A DNA stretch of 64,000 bases from Nilaparvata lugens. Its lineage: Eukaryota > Arthropoda > Insecta > Hemiptera > Delphacidae. Positions 11,092 to 21,230 of the stretch are shown here, piece after piece. Position numbers and translations under genes: made by a program. The stretch is from NCBI RefSeq assembly GCF_014356525.2, contig NC_052511.1, positions 49,243,975 through 49,307,974 of the forward strand, written 5' to 3'. The notes under the pieces are model-generated. The model searched no databases. It was not told the DNA's origin and saw only the letters and a program-made list of their open reading frames with translations. How positions within the stretch are numbered: the first letter of the stretch is position 1; every line of letters begins with the position of its first letter.

Positions 11092-12435
11092 AGTAGCTTA
11101 GATTAGTGGGGACTGCTAAGAATTTTTGCGCAATCCGCGAGAAATAAGGAAAAAATTTTGCGCAAATCCCCCTCCCCCTCCCCCTCCCCCTCTGCGCATG
11201 CGCAAACTCCCCCTCTCATCCCCCTTTCCTCCCCCTCTCCTCCCCCTTTCCTCCCCCTCTCCTCCCCCTTTCCTCCCCCTTCCTCCCCCTCTCCCTCTCC
11301 TTCTCCTCTCCCTCTCCTTCTCCTTCTCCCTCTCCCTCTCCTCTCCTTCTCCCTCTCCCTCTCCTCTCCTTCTCCTTCTCCCTCTCCCTCTCCCTCACCC
11401 CTCTCCCAGTGAGGACGAGGGGGAGGAAGAGAGACAGTGAGGGAAAAAATAATTTCCCTTTTTCCCTTTTCTACTGACAGATTAAAGTGAATCCATCTTT
11501 CTACTGTCAAATTAAAGTGAATCCATATTTCTACTGTCAAATTAAAGTGACTCCATCTAATGTTATACTGACAGTGAGAGTCAACCTTGGAAGATATGCT
11601 CAAATTATTCTCTCAGTCAGATCTTAAGTCAGCATCATGAAGCTCTAAGAACCCAATTCAACTTATACTGACAGATTAAATTCCAGTCTAGATAAGAAAC
11701 TCTATTGTAGATGTGCTAAAACCCTATTACTCTTTAAGTTTCTCGTTCTAGAGTTAGTTGCAAGGATCTTTAAATGCAAGGATATTACTTTAAATGCAAC
11801 CCTAAAATCTTTAAATGCAAAGTGAATCCATATTTCTACTGTCAAATTAAAGTGAATCCATATTTCTACTGTCAAATTAAAGTGACTCCATCTAATGTTA
11901 TACTGACAGTGAGAGTCAACCTTGGAAGATATGCTCAAATTATTCTCTCAGTCAGATCTTAGTCAGCATCATGAATCTCTAAGAACCCAATTCAACTTAT
12001 ACTGACAGATTAATTCCAGTCTAGTATAGATAAGAAACTCTTTTGTAGATGTGCTAAATACTGACAGTGAGAGTCAACCTTGGAAGATATGCTCAAATTA
12101 TTCTCTCAGTCAGATCTTAAGTCAGCATCATGAATCTCTAAGAACCCAATTCAACTTATACTGACAGATTAAATCCCAGTCTAGTATAGATAAGAAACTC
12201 TTTTGTAGATGTGCTAAATACTGACAGTGAGAGTCAACCTTGGAAGATATGCTCAAATTATTCTCTCAGTCAGATCTTAAGTCAGCATCATGAAGCTCTA
12301 AGAACCCAATTCAACTTATACTGACAGATTAAATTCCAGTCTAGTATAGATAAGAAACTCTTTTGTAGATGTGCTAAAACCCTATTAGTCTTTAAGTTTC
12401 TCGTTCTAGAGTTAGTTGCAAGGATTTTTTCAAAT
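11092..12435 (+). repeat. left inverted arm with subterminal tandem repeats
   Basis: In order from the end: unique terminal 75 bp with TTTTTGCGCAATCC; polypyrimidine tract; TTTCCCTTTTCTACTG; short repeats of AAAGTGAATCCAT separated by CTACTGTCAAATT; then units of about 165 bp starting TGACAGTGAGAGTCAACC and ending GATGTGCTAA. Four such units are present, the first separated from the rest by TTTAAATGCAAGGATA-type repeats. The same modules occur inverted at 25630-26862, though unit order and number differ. Confidence 0.85.
11166..11415 (+). repeat. polypyrimidine tract (CT/CCCCCT-rich) in left arm
   Basis: About 250 bp are almost entirely C and T on the plus strand, built from CCCCCTCTCCT and CTCCTTCTC units. 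A perfect palindrome TGCGCATGCGCA interrupts it at 11193-11204 and matches the consensus bound by NRF-1-type factors. Mirror-symmetric homopurine tracts can form triplex DNA. ORFs on either strand here are composition artefacts. Confidence 0.85.
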
Positions 12436-12640
12436 ATTCTTTCCAAATTCATGTTAATGCATAACAATATTAGCTACAACTATTGACAACTGCTTTTTTC
12501 ATATGCACTTCAAAAAAAAAAATATTTTCTCAGTCTATATTATGTAAATTCATTTATAATTGTATATAAGTGTAAAAAACCAGTATATATTGTAATCTAC
12601 ACGAATAAAGCATTCTCTCATTAGCTTTATTTATTAGATA
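12436..12640 (+). repeat. retroelement-tail-like sequence, family D copy 1
   Basis: It follows the last subterminal unit and ends with TATATTGTAATCTACACG and AATAAAG. Nearly the same tail occurs at 15815-15960 and at 60320-60450, where it ends in (CAAT)n. A poly(A)-type signal before a short tetranucleotide run resembles the 3' end of a LINE or its SINE. The body of such an element is not present here. Confidence 0.5.
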
Positions 12641-13035
12641 GAGCGAACAATACAATAGTTGGAAAAGAAAAAACAGGCTATTGACCAAAACTTCTTCAAT
12701 TTCCTGATTTTGACACAAATCGTTCAAATATTATGTTCACTTCAATTTCAACATCAAATCTATCATATTTCGCAATCGAAATAAGCACTCATTTTATCAG
12801 TTCGAACGTTTCAAAGCAAATGACACCTTCTGTTGCTGCAATTCGATGCGTGATATACTTTCCTTATCTAATGTGATGTTACGTAGTGAAATCCATCGCT
12901 CGTGTCAAGGTTATAGAGAGAGAGAAATGGTAATGCGCTCCTATTTGTTTTAGACAAGTAGCAGACTGGTATGCACCCAATTCGAGCCTCCTCGCGCGTT
13001 GCTGCAAAAGCCATGTGTGTTGAGTTCCTTTTTAC
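12641..13035. other. non-coding stretch inside the 15.8-kb element
   Basis: No conserved coding feature was seen. A 101-codon minus-strand frame crosses 12868-13173, but it runs through the hairpin repeats that follow and has no recognisable domain. Confidence 0.4.
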
Positions 13036-13039
13036 TTCG

Positions 13040-13330
13040 TCATCCGTAAAATGGCTCTTTCCGCGTAGCGGAGCACAGCATTTTACGAATGAGGAGTAAA
13101 GAGAGAATAGAGAATTGTTCTCCACTATGATCGACCGTTCGCTACTGCTAGCAGTCAAAACAGATGGTCCCATGCGTTATCTTCTATTCTCGCTACTGCT
13201 TTTTCCTCTATTACGAAAGAGAAATCCAAAGTTCCTTTTTAATCCGTCATTCGTATACGAGCATATGCTTCTCTCCACGCAGCGATCTCTACATTACGAA
13301 TGCTGAGTAAAGGATCATGTCGGTCTCTCC
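13040..13330. repeat. two tandem hairpin units
   Basis: Unit one pairs a left arm ending CATCCGTAAAATG (from about 13030) with CATTTTACGAATGAGGAG (to about 13100). Unit two pairs CCTTTTTAATCCGTCATTC (about 13240) with ATTACGAATGCTGAGTAAAG (to about 13315). The interval between them and the following 130 bp share CCCATGCGTTATCT and TATTCTC blocks, so a segment of about 200 bp was duplicated and diverged. Confidence 0.65.
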
Positions 13331-14359
13331 TTTGATCGGTCATACGCTACTGCCAGTTTAAGTGAATCCACCTCAGCAGCTATGCCTTAGTACATCGCTT
13401 CTCACAAGTAGCAGTTTGAGATTGCCAGATAGCCCCATGCGTTATCTCCTATTCTCAAATCACCATATTTCTAAATTCCTTTTTTGCTATTATGAACAAC
13501 GAAATAAGCTATTTTGAACCATCTCTTATCACTGAAAATCCAATGTTGCCGGTTCACACACCTAGCAATGAGATTTCGCTACAACTCTTCACATTCCTGC
13601 AATATCAATTATAATTATTCCACTGTCACCAATCATTAATACTGCTGGCTTTTCTATGATTGAGATAACTACGATAATAAATACAATTGCTGTAGATTGA
13701 AGATTCCTACAACATTCCCTGTTATGACATGTTCTGTATTTTATTTTACTGAGTAGGCTCAATCCAGAAATTACTTGAACAGAAATAAACAAGTTACGAT
13801 TTTACTTCTCAACAACCATTAATGATAATGTAGATGACAAGATTTTTTAACAACAGAGTTTTAGCTGGTTCTATCTAGTTTTCAAACCCTGTGTCAACGC
13901 TACATAAATTCGTTCAAGAAAATATTTATCGTAACTACATTAATGCATCAAACTCTCAAGAGACCGATGCATTTTTTCAACATCGAGTTCAATGCATTAC
14001 TTTCAAGTATAAATAAAAGTGCCTATAGGCTCCTGACAAGAGACAACTATTATTTGATAAATTAATATCATTGATGTCACCAAAATTGTGCATCAGAGTT
14101 GAAGCAAAATTAGATGAAGTTGCACTGATGTAAAGATGTAGAAAGTACTTGAAGGTGATTGTTAAAAATGAAAGCTATTGATATAGTTATATTTGAGTAA
14201 TTATGCAAGTAGGTATTTAGATAAGTGTAAGACACTCTTGATGTATCCCTTCCAAGTCAAATGAACGTCGTGATTCAGATTAAGTTGGTGAAAGCACAAG
14301 TGGCTATTGTTGAGAGAAGCAAAGCGATTATTTGATTTCAGGTGATATGCATATTTTTT

Positions 14360-14640
14360 TTTTTTTTTGAAAACCACAGAGATATTCGGGGAACAGCAAC
14401 TAGCAGAATTTTAAAATACAAATTTGAGAGAGAGAAACTCTCTTCGATCGTAGTGACTTGTGATCACAATCACTTGGGAGATTTGTCTATCAAGAGGAAT
14501 AATTTGTCTCAAATGCTATAAGGAACATAGATTCTCTATCAATTGAGTTTCTGTCACAAGCAAGGAAAAACTTTTATGGAATACTGTAATAACACCGCAA
14601 TGCTGGAAAATTAAGATTACAATATGATGAAAGTAAGATT
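14360..14640 (+). pseudogene. short internal-deletion copy of the 19.1-20.6 kb gene
   Basis: Two blocks resemble parts of the degenerate gene downstream. GGGGAACAGCAACTAGCAG with AATTTTAAAATACAAA parallels 19825-19870. AATAACACCGCAATGCTGG parallels 20280-20300. The roughly 400 bp between these blocks in the longer copy are missing or unrecognisable. It indicates that the family exists in more than one copy within the element. Confidence 0.45.
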
Positions 14641-14644
14641 CAAG

Positions 14645-15595
14645 CAATCTTTTTGGTACGAATTTTTGTTGTTAGCATCCTTTGTTAAACAATAAATACG
14701 TGTAGAGATTTGGTTAGTTATGAGTTAGTTCTATGTCTAGTTAGATGTACACTTTCAACATGAATTAGATTACAGTTCTCCAGATAAGTATGAATAGCTT
14801 TTTTCATCTCACTACTCTCAACCCACAAAGTTAGAGTGAAAAAACACTATAATTTCATTGGCTTCAGCTGTTGTGCAATATTCTCACTCACAGTGTTGGA
14901 TAATTTCTTCATTTTGGAGGAAAGTGTGATATTTCATAGTTTCTCAAGAAACAACAGAACACCAGTCTCTCCTTGTTTTAACTGTTATTTATTCTTCACT
15001 TGTCGTTTTCACTCAGCTAACAAATAATATTAGTTGAATGACATATAACCTATAGGAAAATTTCAATGCAAAACCTGCGGATTACCGAATCTTGAATGAT
15101 TTTGCTTCTTCCTTTATGAGAAATATTAGGAAAACTATACATTTATGTTGACTCAGTGCATAAATTCAACCTTGAATATGCAAGTATATTATCTGAAAGA
15201 TTACAGAAACATGATACATAACAAATAGACAGAAAACGTTTCTGTGTAATTACAAATATTACTAGTCTATTACTCACAGCCTTTGCTCACCTCTCAACTG
15301 AACATCTAAAACTGAGTTTTTTTTTTTTCATCATGATAACATGAGAAGCAGAGTTAGAGTGGAGGATAAGGAGGAGGATGTGGAGGAGGAGGAGCACACA
15401 TCAAATCAAAGGTTCTTTGATGAAACTATTTGATAAATTATACTAATAGATCTGTTCACATTACAAGAGTTGGAAATTACTGATTCAGTTAATAGTTATT
15501 ACTTGCATATTAACTTGTTGAATCACTGTTTGATTCTGTAATATGAAAGCAAGAAATAATAATACTCACTTTGAGATTCCATGTAGTGGTAAAAC
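14645..15595. other. AT-rich stretch, no gene recognised
   Basis: No exon, domain or shared repeat was identified. A 63-codon plus-strand frame at 14836-15027 has no supporting feature. Confidence 0.4.
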
Positions 15596-15605
15596 ATATG
15601 CAAGT

Positions 15606-15960
15606 GTAGTGAGAGTCAACCTTGGAAGATATGCTCAAATTATTCTCTCAGTCAGATCTTAAGTCAGCATCATGAATCTCTAAGAACCCAATTCAACTTA
15701 TACTGACAGATTAAATTCCAGTCTAGTATAGATAAGAAACTCTTTTGTAGATGTGCTAAAACCCTATTACTCTTTAAGTTTCTCGTTCTAGAGTTAGTTG
15801 CAAGGATGTTTTCAAATATTCTTTCCAAATTCATGTTAATGCATAACAATATTAGCTACAACTATTGACAACTGCTTTTTTCATATGCACTTCAAAAAAA
15901 TATTTTCTCAGTCTATATTATGTAAATTCATTTGTAATTGTATATAAGTGTAAAAATATA
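15606..15960 (+). repeat. subterminal unit plus family D tail, internal copy
   Basis: One unit GTGAGAGTCAACCTTGG...GATGTGCTAA is followed by the same TTCTCGTTCTAGAGTTAG segment and tail found at 12350-12590. It is in the orientation of the left arm and lies 3 kb inward. It ends in (TA)n next to a different repeat. Confidence 0.8.
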
Positions 15961-15965
15961 TATAT

Positions 15966-16226
15966 ATAGGGTGACACAAGAATAACTGTACAACTGCACT
16001 GTATAACTGTACTGTATATACAGGTTACGAAATACATGTTTCACACATCTTCACGTCTGAACTACTGAACTGATTAACTGGAAATTTTGCATGAAGATTC
16101 TTAATTTACTGAGGATGGTTATTGGCTAATATTTTAATTAATCAATTGAAAACAATGTCAATCAAATGAAAAGAATCTATTCGTGCTTTCAACTGCCCTT
16201 GCGAAGCACGGGTAACTCCTGCTCGT
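15966..16226 (+). repeat. dispersed repeat with GAAGCACGGGTAA end (Helitron-like tail)
   Basis: The segment ends CCTTGCGAAGCACGGGTAAC followed by TCCTGCTCGTAG. A related end, CCTTGCGGAGCACGGGTTAC then CTGCTAGT, is at 61312-61336. CTAG followed by T is the usual 3' terminus of Helitrons, so these may be tails of one family. The bodies share only short blocks such as TTAATTTACTGAGGAT. Confidence 0.4.
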
Positions 16227-16732
16227 AGTTAATAAACATTTCCAGGATCACTCTCCTAGGCTTATTTTCCTAGGAAGATTGTCATTTCCTAATTCTATGT
16301 CTATTCCTATGCTCAAAAGGATTCCTATCTTCAAAATGATTTTTTCAAGTTCATACTAGAATTTGGAAGAATTGAGATTTAATAGAAACATTTGAAAGAA
16401 AGTCAACATTTTCAAACATGAAGAAAGCTGAAATCACCAAGCATTCTTTTCTCAGTAGAGGAAGTAAACGATTCAAGTCTTCAAGATAAGAAGGAAGAAG
16501 CCATCTGGCTTTAATATGGTTCACATTATTATAAACGCTATTTGAAAGGAAAGAAGCTGATAAGATAGACACACTGAATAAGATGCTTGTTTATGTAAAA
16601 GCTTCATCCATCTTGAAGCTATATGCTATCTGAATGAATAAACATTTACATTTTACTTTAAATTTCACTATTCATTTTCTTCAAATAAAACTTCTCTTTC
16701 TCTTTAATTATCAATATTCTGTTCGCTTTTAT

Positions 16733-17185
16733 TGACCGAGCGAAGTGAGGTATAAGATTCAAGTCGACGGTTTCGCATTTCTCTTAATGTTTAAATGTTT
16801 ATATGTTGCGCATTTACGGCGAAACGCGCTAATAGATTTTCATGAAATTTGACAGCTATGTTCCTTTTTTAATTGCGCGCCGACGTATATACAAGGTTTT
16901 TGGGAATTTTGCATTTCAAGGATGATATAAAAGGAAAAAGGAGCCTTCTTCATACGCCAATATTAGAGTAAAATTCAGACTATAGAATTATTCATCATAA
17001 ATCAGCTGACAAGTGATTACACAGATGTGTGGAGAAGCCAGTCTATTACTGTATTTCTATAATGTCTATAGTTTCAATCACAGTATATAGAAGAAGAAAT
17101 ATCTAAATACCGTGGTTTCAATCAGGTACTTGTGGATGAGAATACTGTGTGAGGTCTACTGTTCACAGAACTACTAGTTCTATTC
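16733..17185 (+). repeat. dispersed repeat, family C copy 2
   Basis: Starts TTGACCGAGCGAAGTGAGG and runs through TTTACGGCGAAACGCG, CCAATATTAGAGTAAA and CAGATGTGTGGAGAAGCC to CTACTGTTCACAGAACTAC. It is the reverse complement of 9240-9648. A 45-bp stretch near 17070-17120 is an insertion relative to the first copy. Confidence 0.85.
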
Positions 17186-17193
17186 CAAAAGTG

Positions 17194-17331
17194 ATGTACT
17201 TTTTCTTCTCTTCTTTCCAAACATATTCATCGTCTCCTGATCCTCTCTTCTTCTTCCTCTTTATCTTCATCATTTTCTTCTTCAAGAAGAATAAGAGGCA
17301 CAGACAACTAGGCCAGAATAGAATTTACTAG
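17194..17331 (+). CDS. possible 45-aa single-pass membrane peptide
   Basis: From the ATG at 17194 the frame has a Phe/Leu/Ile-rich stretch of about 15 residues, FFFLFIFIIFFF at its core, followed by a basic segment KKNKRHRQ and a stop at 17329-17331. The arrangement suits a small membrane protein, but the DNA is TTC-rich and such composition produces Phe/Leu runs by chance. It begins just inside the end of the family C repeat. Unproven. Confidence 0.15.
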   Translation: MYFFFSSFQTYSSSPDPLFFFLFIFIIFFFKKNKRHRQLGQNRIY

Positions 17332-17339
17332 TAACAATA

Positions 17340-17638
17340 AATAATCTTGTAATGAATGGTGTTTAGACATGCAACTCCATTTTTACAAAATGCAGGCTTT
17401 TCTTTATTTGTAATCATGAGTTAACAATTGGTAATTGACTCAAACGTACAGAACATGATCTGATAAGCCACTGAACAATGAGCGAGGTCATGATGATGTA
17501 TAGAGAGGCGTTTCCCAGAGATTGGAATGCAGACCAACACTCTCCACATCATCAGACAGATGTTCAAAAGAAGAACGAAATGAGAACCAATGTCAAATAA
17601 TACTTCTAATATATTTTCAACAAATGTACATCATGATA
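17340..17638. other. no gene recognised
   Basis: The stretch between the family C repeat and the integrase remnant has no open frame of note and no shared repeat. Confidence 0.4.
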
Positions 17639-17639
17639 T

Positions 17640-17868
17640 TTACAATTGATCTTTACTAATATAGCTAGGTGTTGAAAACCCAATCCATTTCACTAACAGT
17701 CCTTTTTTATCACGTTTTAATATTTTTTCAATCAAATACACTTGTCTCTCCGTTTCGTTTAATTGCGTTTTTTTTAATTTCTTCTGCATAAAACCGCCCA
17801 CTAATTACTTCTCCGTTTAGATCTTGCAAGCTATACGTTACAGGTTGAGAAGGAAATATAGAGTGTAA
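17640..17868 (-). pseudogene. C-terminal fragment of a Polinton/Maverick-type integrase with chromodomain-like end
   Basis: Reading the minus strand, an open stretch of about 75 codons has no ATG and ends with TAA at 17642-17640. It contains a QPVTYSLQDLNGE-like segment, then GRFYAEEIKK, then VYLIEKILKR and LLVKWIGF. In Polinton/Maverick integrases (the F54H12.3-type transposon proteins) the C-terminus has the same order: a 'P-x-Y-x-L-x-D-x2-G-E-x-I-x-G-x-FY' segment, an E-[IL]-x-K turn and a chromodomain 'Y-x-[IV]-E-K-[IV]-L ... LVKW-x-G-[YF]'. The end after KWIGF is degenerate compared with the usual 'S-W' finish. The DDE catalytic core would lie upstream (rightward), but a stop at 17869-17871 and the small genes beginning at 18032 replace it. 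It is therefore a truncated relic, or the last exon of a gene whose other parts are lost. The family match is from remembered motifs, not a search. Confidence 0.65.
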
Positions 17869-18031
17869 TCAGACTAAACCGCCTTCATATATTATTCTAA
17901 CTTACAACTAATACATTTATTCCTTAAACCTCTACAAGTATTACAATTAATTTTCACATTCAAAGCTTTTAGTATTTAATAGTTTTATTCTCTCCTCAAT
18001 TAACGAGTTCATCATAATCTCTGTAAAAAAG

Positions 18032-18451
18032 TTAAAGTTTGTACAACATCGCTGATTCGCCACACATTTTCATAATTTCAAATGTAAATCTTACACTATC
18101 AATGTTTTTATCTGTTAACCTATCATCAATGAAATAATACATTCGAATATTCAACCAACCTAATGAATTACAATAGCAAAATTCAGGAATTTCCTTTAAT
18201 TCGCATCTTTGATGTCTATCAACTATATTCTTATTTATAATATAACATACGCTTATATGTTCTGACTTCTGTTCTTCACTTTTACCAGGTTTTATAAATG
18301 TTAAATATTCCTCAAACGTTAGTCCTTCTTTTCCGAAATTATTCAATTCTAATATTGTTTTGTCAATAAGTTCGAAATAACAACATCTATATTTTTTATC
18401 GATTTTATTCGAAAAATAGTTCTTATCAAATGAAATTGAATCCATCTCCAA
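18032..18451 (-). CDS. small intronless gene, paralogue of its upstream neighbour
   Basis: 139 aa, ATG at 18451, stop at 18034-18032. I do not recognise the family. It resembles the product of 18476-18865. Both have a YRC near the start of the shared part, a Leu-rich helix, a (Y)LTF motif after about 25 residues, then an H-I-x-V-C segment, then an I-P-x-x-[FY]-x-C-x-C segment. The conserved Cys and His could bind a metal, but no known zinc-finger spacing is evident. Only 24 bp separate it from the end of the upstream paralogue on the same strand, which is tight for an insect nuclear genome and more like a compact viral or transposon gene block. It lies inside the 15.8-kb element, next to the integrase remnant and on the same strand. 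Intact, so possibly recently functional. Confidence 0.6.
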   Translation of the reverse strand: MEMDSISFDKNYFSNKIDKKYRCCYFELIDKTILELNNFGKEGLTFEEYLTFIKPGKSEEQKSEHISVCYIINKNIVDRHQRCELKEIPEFCYCNSLGWLNIRMYYFIDDRLTDKNIDSVRFTFEIMKMCGESAMLYKL

Positions 18452-18475
18452 TCTGAAATTAAACAGAATATGCTA

Positions 18476-18865
18476 TCAATCTTGTTCTAAGCCTGTCTCA
18501 TCTGAAGAATCTCGTAAAAAATTCCAGATAAGTTTATTTAATTGTTCTTTTGTTAAATGTTTATTTTTTTCTGTTATAACCTTCTTAATTTTATCGATAG
18601 ACTCTTTAAGATGACCACAATCACATCTGTATGAGCCTGGGATATTGCCATTCTCCCAGAATTTATCATATGATGTACCGTATAATTCACAAACTAAAAT
18701 ATGATTATAGTTATCACTATGCCAAACTCCTAATTTTTCATAATCTCTCACAAATGTTAAATATTGTAGATTTGTCCATCCTTTTTCTGCTAACTGGTCC
18801 AATAATTGGTGATGCGTCTCCAATAGTTCAGTTAGTTCACAACGATAACTTTGTATTCTCGCCAT
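18476..18865 (-). CDS. small intronless gene, first of a tandem paralogous pair
   Basis: 129 aa, ATG at 18865, stop at 18478-18476. It starts MARIQSYRCEL, has a predicted helical stretch (TELLETHHQLLDQLAEKG), YLTF, HILVCEL, and a late IPGSYRCDCG segment followed by a Lys/Glu-rich helix. The order of these blocks matches 18032-18451, so a tandem duplication followed by divergence is likely. No signal peptide or membrane segment. Function unknown. Candidates are a regulatory or host-interaction protein of the element. AT-rich sequence upstream (18870-19080) could hold the promoter. Confidence 0.6.
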   Translation of the reverse strand: MARIQSYRCELTELLETHHQLLDQLAEKGWTNLQYLTFVRDYEKLGVWHSDNYNHILVCELYGTSYDKFWENGNIPGSYRCDCGHLKESIDKIKKVITEKNKHLTKEQLNKLIWNFLRDSSDETGLEQD

Positions 18866-19143
18866 TTTTTCTAAAGAAACAGAATCATATTTACGTAATT
18901 CATTAAAATGCCTATTTATAATATACTAAGCTTATATATTCATCAAATGATTTCCGTTCGAGAGCACATATCTGAAAACATATTAAACTATAAGTTGGAA
19001 TGATCAGCGTATATAATCAATTGTAAAATATTTACTTAGTTAGTAATTGACTCTTATCTATCCAAGACGGTTCACTAAAGTGTGATTTTCTAACTACAAA
19101 TCATCATTTTTGTTTCCAAGGAGAATATAAAGAAGACTATAAT

Positions 19144-20581
19144 GTGATAGCAGATAACAATAAAACTGTTGGGATTGATTGTTTGAGTTGGGCCAATAGC
19201 AAAACCTTTGAGCCTATTCAAGATAGCTTGTCACTCTTGAATGATAGTAGAAATTATTTCCAAAATGCTCCAATTTATTCTGTGTCCTTGGCTAAAATGT
19301 GGAGAAAACTGACAGATAATTTGAAAAATAGTTGTTGTTTGATCTATAATGATCTTCTACAGTATGTTTACTGGGGGTAATAGCAATACCAGCAAATTGA
19401 GTGGAGTACAAGTAAAGCTTCCCACTGACCCACAACATAGAAATAAAATAATATCCTATGTAATCTCTGCATTTAGCTTTAATCTACTACCTATTAATTA
19501 TGTGGAAATTTTCGAGGATCCATCAAACAAAAATAATATCAGTTTCTCACAAAAGTGTGGAGAGTGGAGAGACTTTTTTCTCCAAGTCAACCGCAGTTTT
19601 CTCTACCATATCCAAAGTTGTTGACCTAGATGAGTTGGGTCTTGTAGCAACAGGTAACTTAATACCACAAGTCTTAAGAAAACGGCCAAACATAACTTGT
19701 GAGCTTCCTCCATACCCTTGTCTCCTATCTCAGTGCTATCAGCCAAGAAGCGTAAGCTAGAACTGGATGAAATTGATCTAAAAACGGAGGAAAATTGAGT
19801 TTTTTGAAGCCACACAGTCATTTAGGGAACAGCATAAGCAGCTAGAAGAATTTTAAAATAGAAAATTTGAGAGGAACTTGGACCATTCACATTGGCGAAA
19901 TTTTGAGCCTAGTGGAGTTTATAATGTGACTGCATTTACTGTGAATAATACTGGGAAATTCCCATATGTAGGTGTACTAGGGGAGAAAGATGGTTTGAAA
20001 AACGTTTACTTTGTAAAGGGCTGTCATAAAAATGTTTTCATTAATGCATACAAAGCTATCGAAACTCTCAAGAAAGAGGGTTATTTTGTAATCCCTTACA
20101 CTGACAAAAAAGAAATTATTTGTCTACCAAGGGAAGAGAAAATTTGTGTAATTACAGTCAATGCTATGTCAAGCTATAATGGGCATACATTTCCTAGAAT
20201 AGAATCAGTTAAGTTTCTCCCAGATGTTTGGAAAAACTTGGAAGACACTCCCTTCACACAAAAAGAAGTGGAGCAGTATAATAACATCACAGTGCTGGAA
20301 ATTAAAGGGAAAGTGAAAGTAGGAGAGTGTAAAAAGAGTTACCACAAGGTATAGAGTTAGTCATTATTGCAATAAAAGAAGTGTACAATAGAAACAATAC
20401 TCGGTATATACTACAGTTTGAAAATGTGGAAGCATTTTCAAACTATTGGTTAGAGGAAGAATTTGAAAAGCCGAACATAGATTTGAATTATAAAATTAGA
20501 ATCAAGCTAGATGTTTTATTCCTAGTAGGAATAAGGAAAGAGTTACTTTCTGTATTTGATTCGGGCATAGATATGCTTTGA
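19144..20581 (+). pseudogene. frameshifted gene of unknown family
   Basis: Coding-like sequence continues through successive frames. Frame one covers 19144-19380 (through MWRKLTDNL). A second frame overlaps it at 19349-19624 (through NYVEIFEDPSNKNN and CGEWRDFF). A third continues to about 19760 (through DLDELGLVATGNLIPQ). A long open frame at 19878-20354 holds KFPYVGVLGEKDGLKNVYF and a Cys/Lys-rich end. A further frame at 20381-20581 contains LQFENVEAFSNYW. Overlaps at each step and protein-like composition suggest one gene of roughly 450 codons broken by several small indels, or a spliced gene with short introns. No family was recognised. A shortened relative at 14360-14640 shows it is multi-copy. 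It could be a structural or replication protein of the host element. Confidence 0.5.
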
Positions 20582-20589
20582 TGTATGTA

Positions 20590-21150
20590 TAATAATTAAA
20601 AAATAAAGAAAATTATTGTGACAATCCTCATGACATTGAGCTCTCACCCCTTCTCCTGATTCCTCTCTCATTTTTTCTTTCCTGCTAAACGAGTGGAGGA
20701 GGAGGACAAAGGAGGAGGACAAAGGAGGAGAACGTCAATTTTTGTCCTCGGAGGGGAGGAGGAGGAGAACAATTGTCCTCCGAGGAGAGGAGGAGGAGAA
20801 AAATTTAAGTAAAAATGAACTTACATGTGTTGATTTGACGAAATGAAGCTCAGCTAGCACCTCGGCTATGATTTTCTAGATGCAGGTAAGGTTCCTTCAC
20901 GAGATTGCTTATGAGTAGTGAGGTGAGAAAATGCTGTGGAAAAACAATGTAACCAAACTGTAACACTAAATATATATTATAAAAATCAACACTTTCACAA
21001 AAATATGAGAATATAACAAAAATTTTCACTTACAATCAATAATGACCTCGAGCTAAAGCTCTGGGGAGTATCGGCAGTGTTCGCCAATTGTGATACACAC
21101 CTCCTTTGTGTTTCTATCTCACTCGTACAAGCATGCAACAGACAGAGAAA
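20590..21150. other. spacer with GGAGGA-rich repeat
   Basis: Between the broken gene and the next promoter, 20690-20805 contains repeated GAGGAGGAGGACAA-type units with mirrored blocks (GTCCTCGGAGGGGAGG, GTCCTCCGAGGAGAGG). The remainder is AT-rich and shows no gene. Confidence 0.6.
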
Positions 21151-21158
21151 CGACTTGC

Positions 21159-21194
21159 TATATAATCGCTTTTCTCAGTGGAAAATCATCATTC
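21159..21194 (+). promoter_or_regulatory. TATA box and initiator of the 21.2-kb gene
   Basis: TATATAA at 21159-21165 lies 32 bp upstream of the A in TCATTC (21189-21194), which matches the arthropod initiator TCAKTY. This is the standard spacing for a TATA/Inr core promoter and predicts a transcript start near 21191, giving a 40-nt leader before the ATG at 21231. Confidence 0.6.
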
Positions 21195-21230
21195 ACGTTA
21201 GAGAGCTATTAGTACGCGCTTCTCGACACC

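Noticed and set aside
11103..11603. Gly/Glu/Arg or Pro/Leu-rich frames of 60-166 codons in the arms (also 26390-26960)
   Set aside because: They arise from the polypyrimidine/polypurine tract and appear on both strands.
12868..13173. 101-codon minus-strand frame within the 15.8-kb element
   Set aside because: It crosses one of the duplicated hairpins and has no familiar motif; weaker than the neighbouring small genes.
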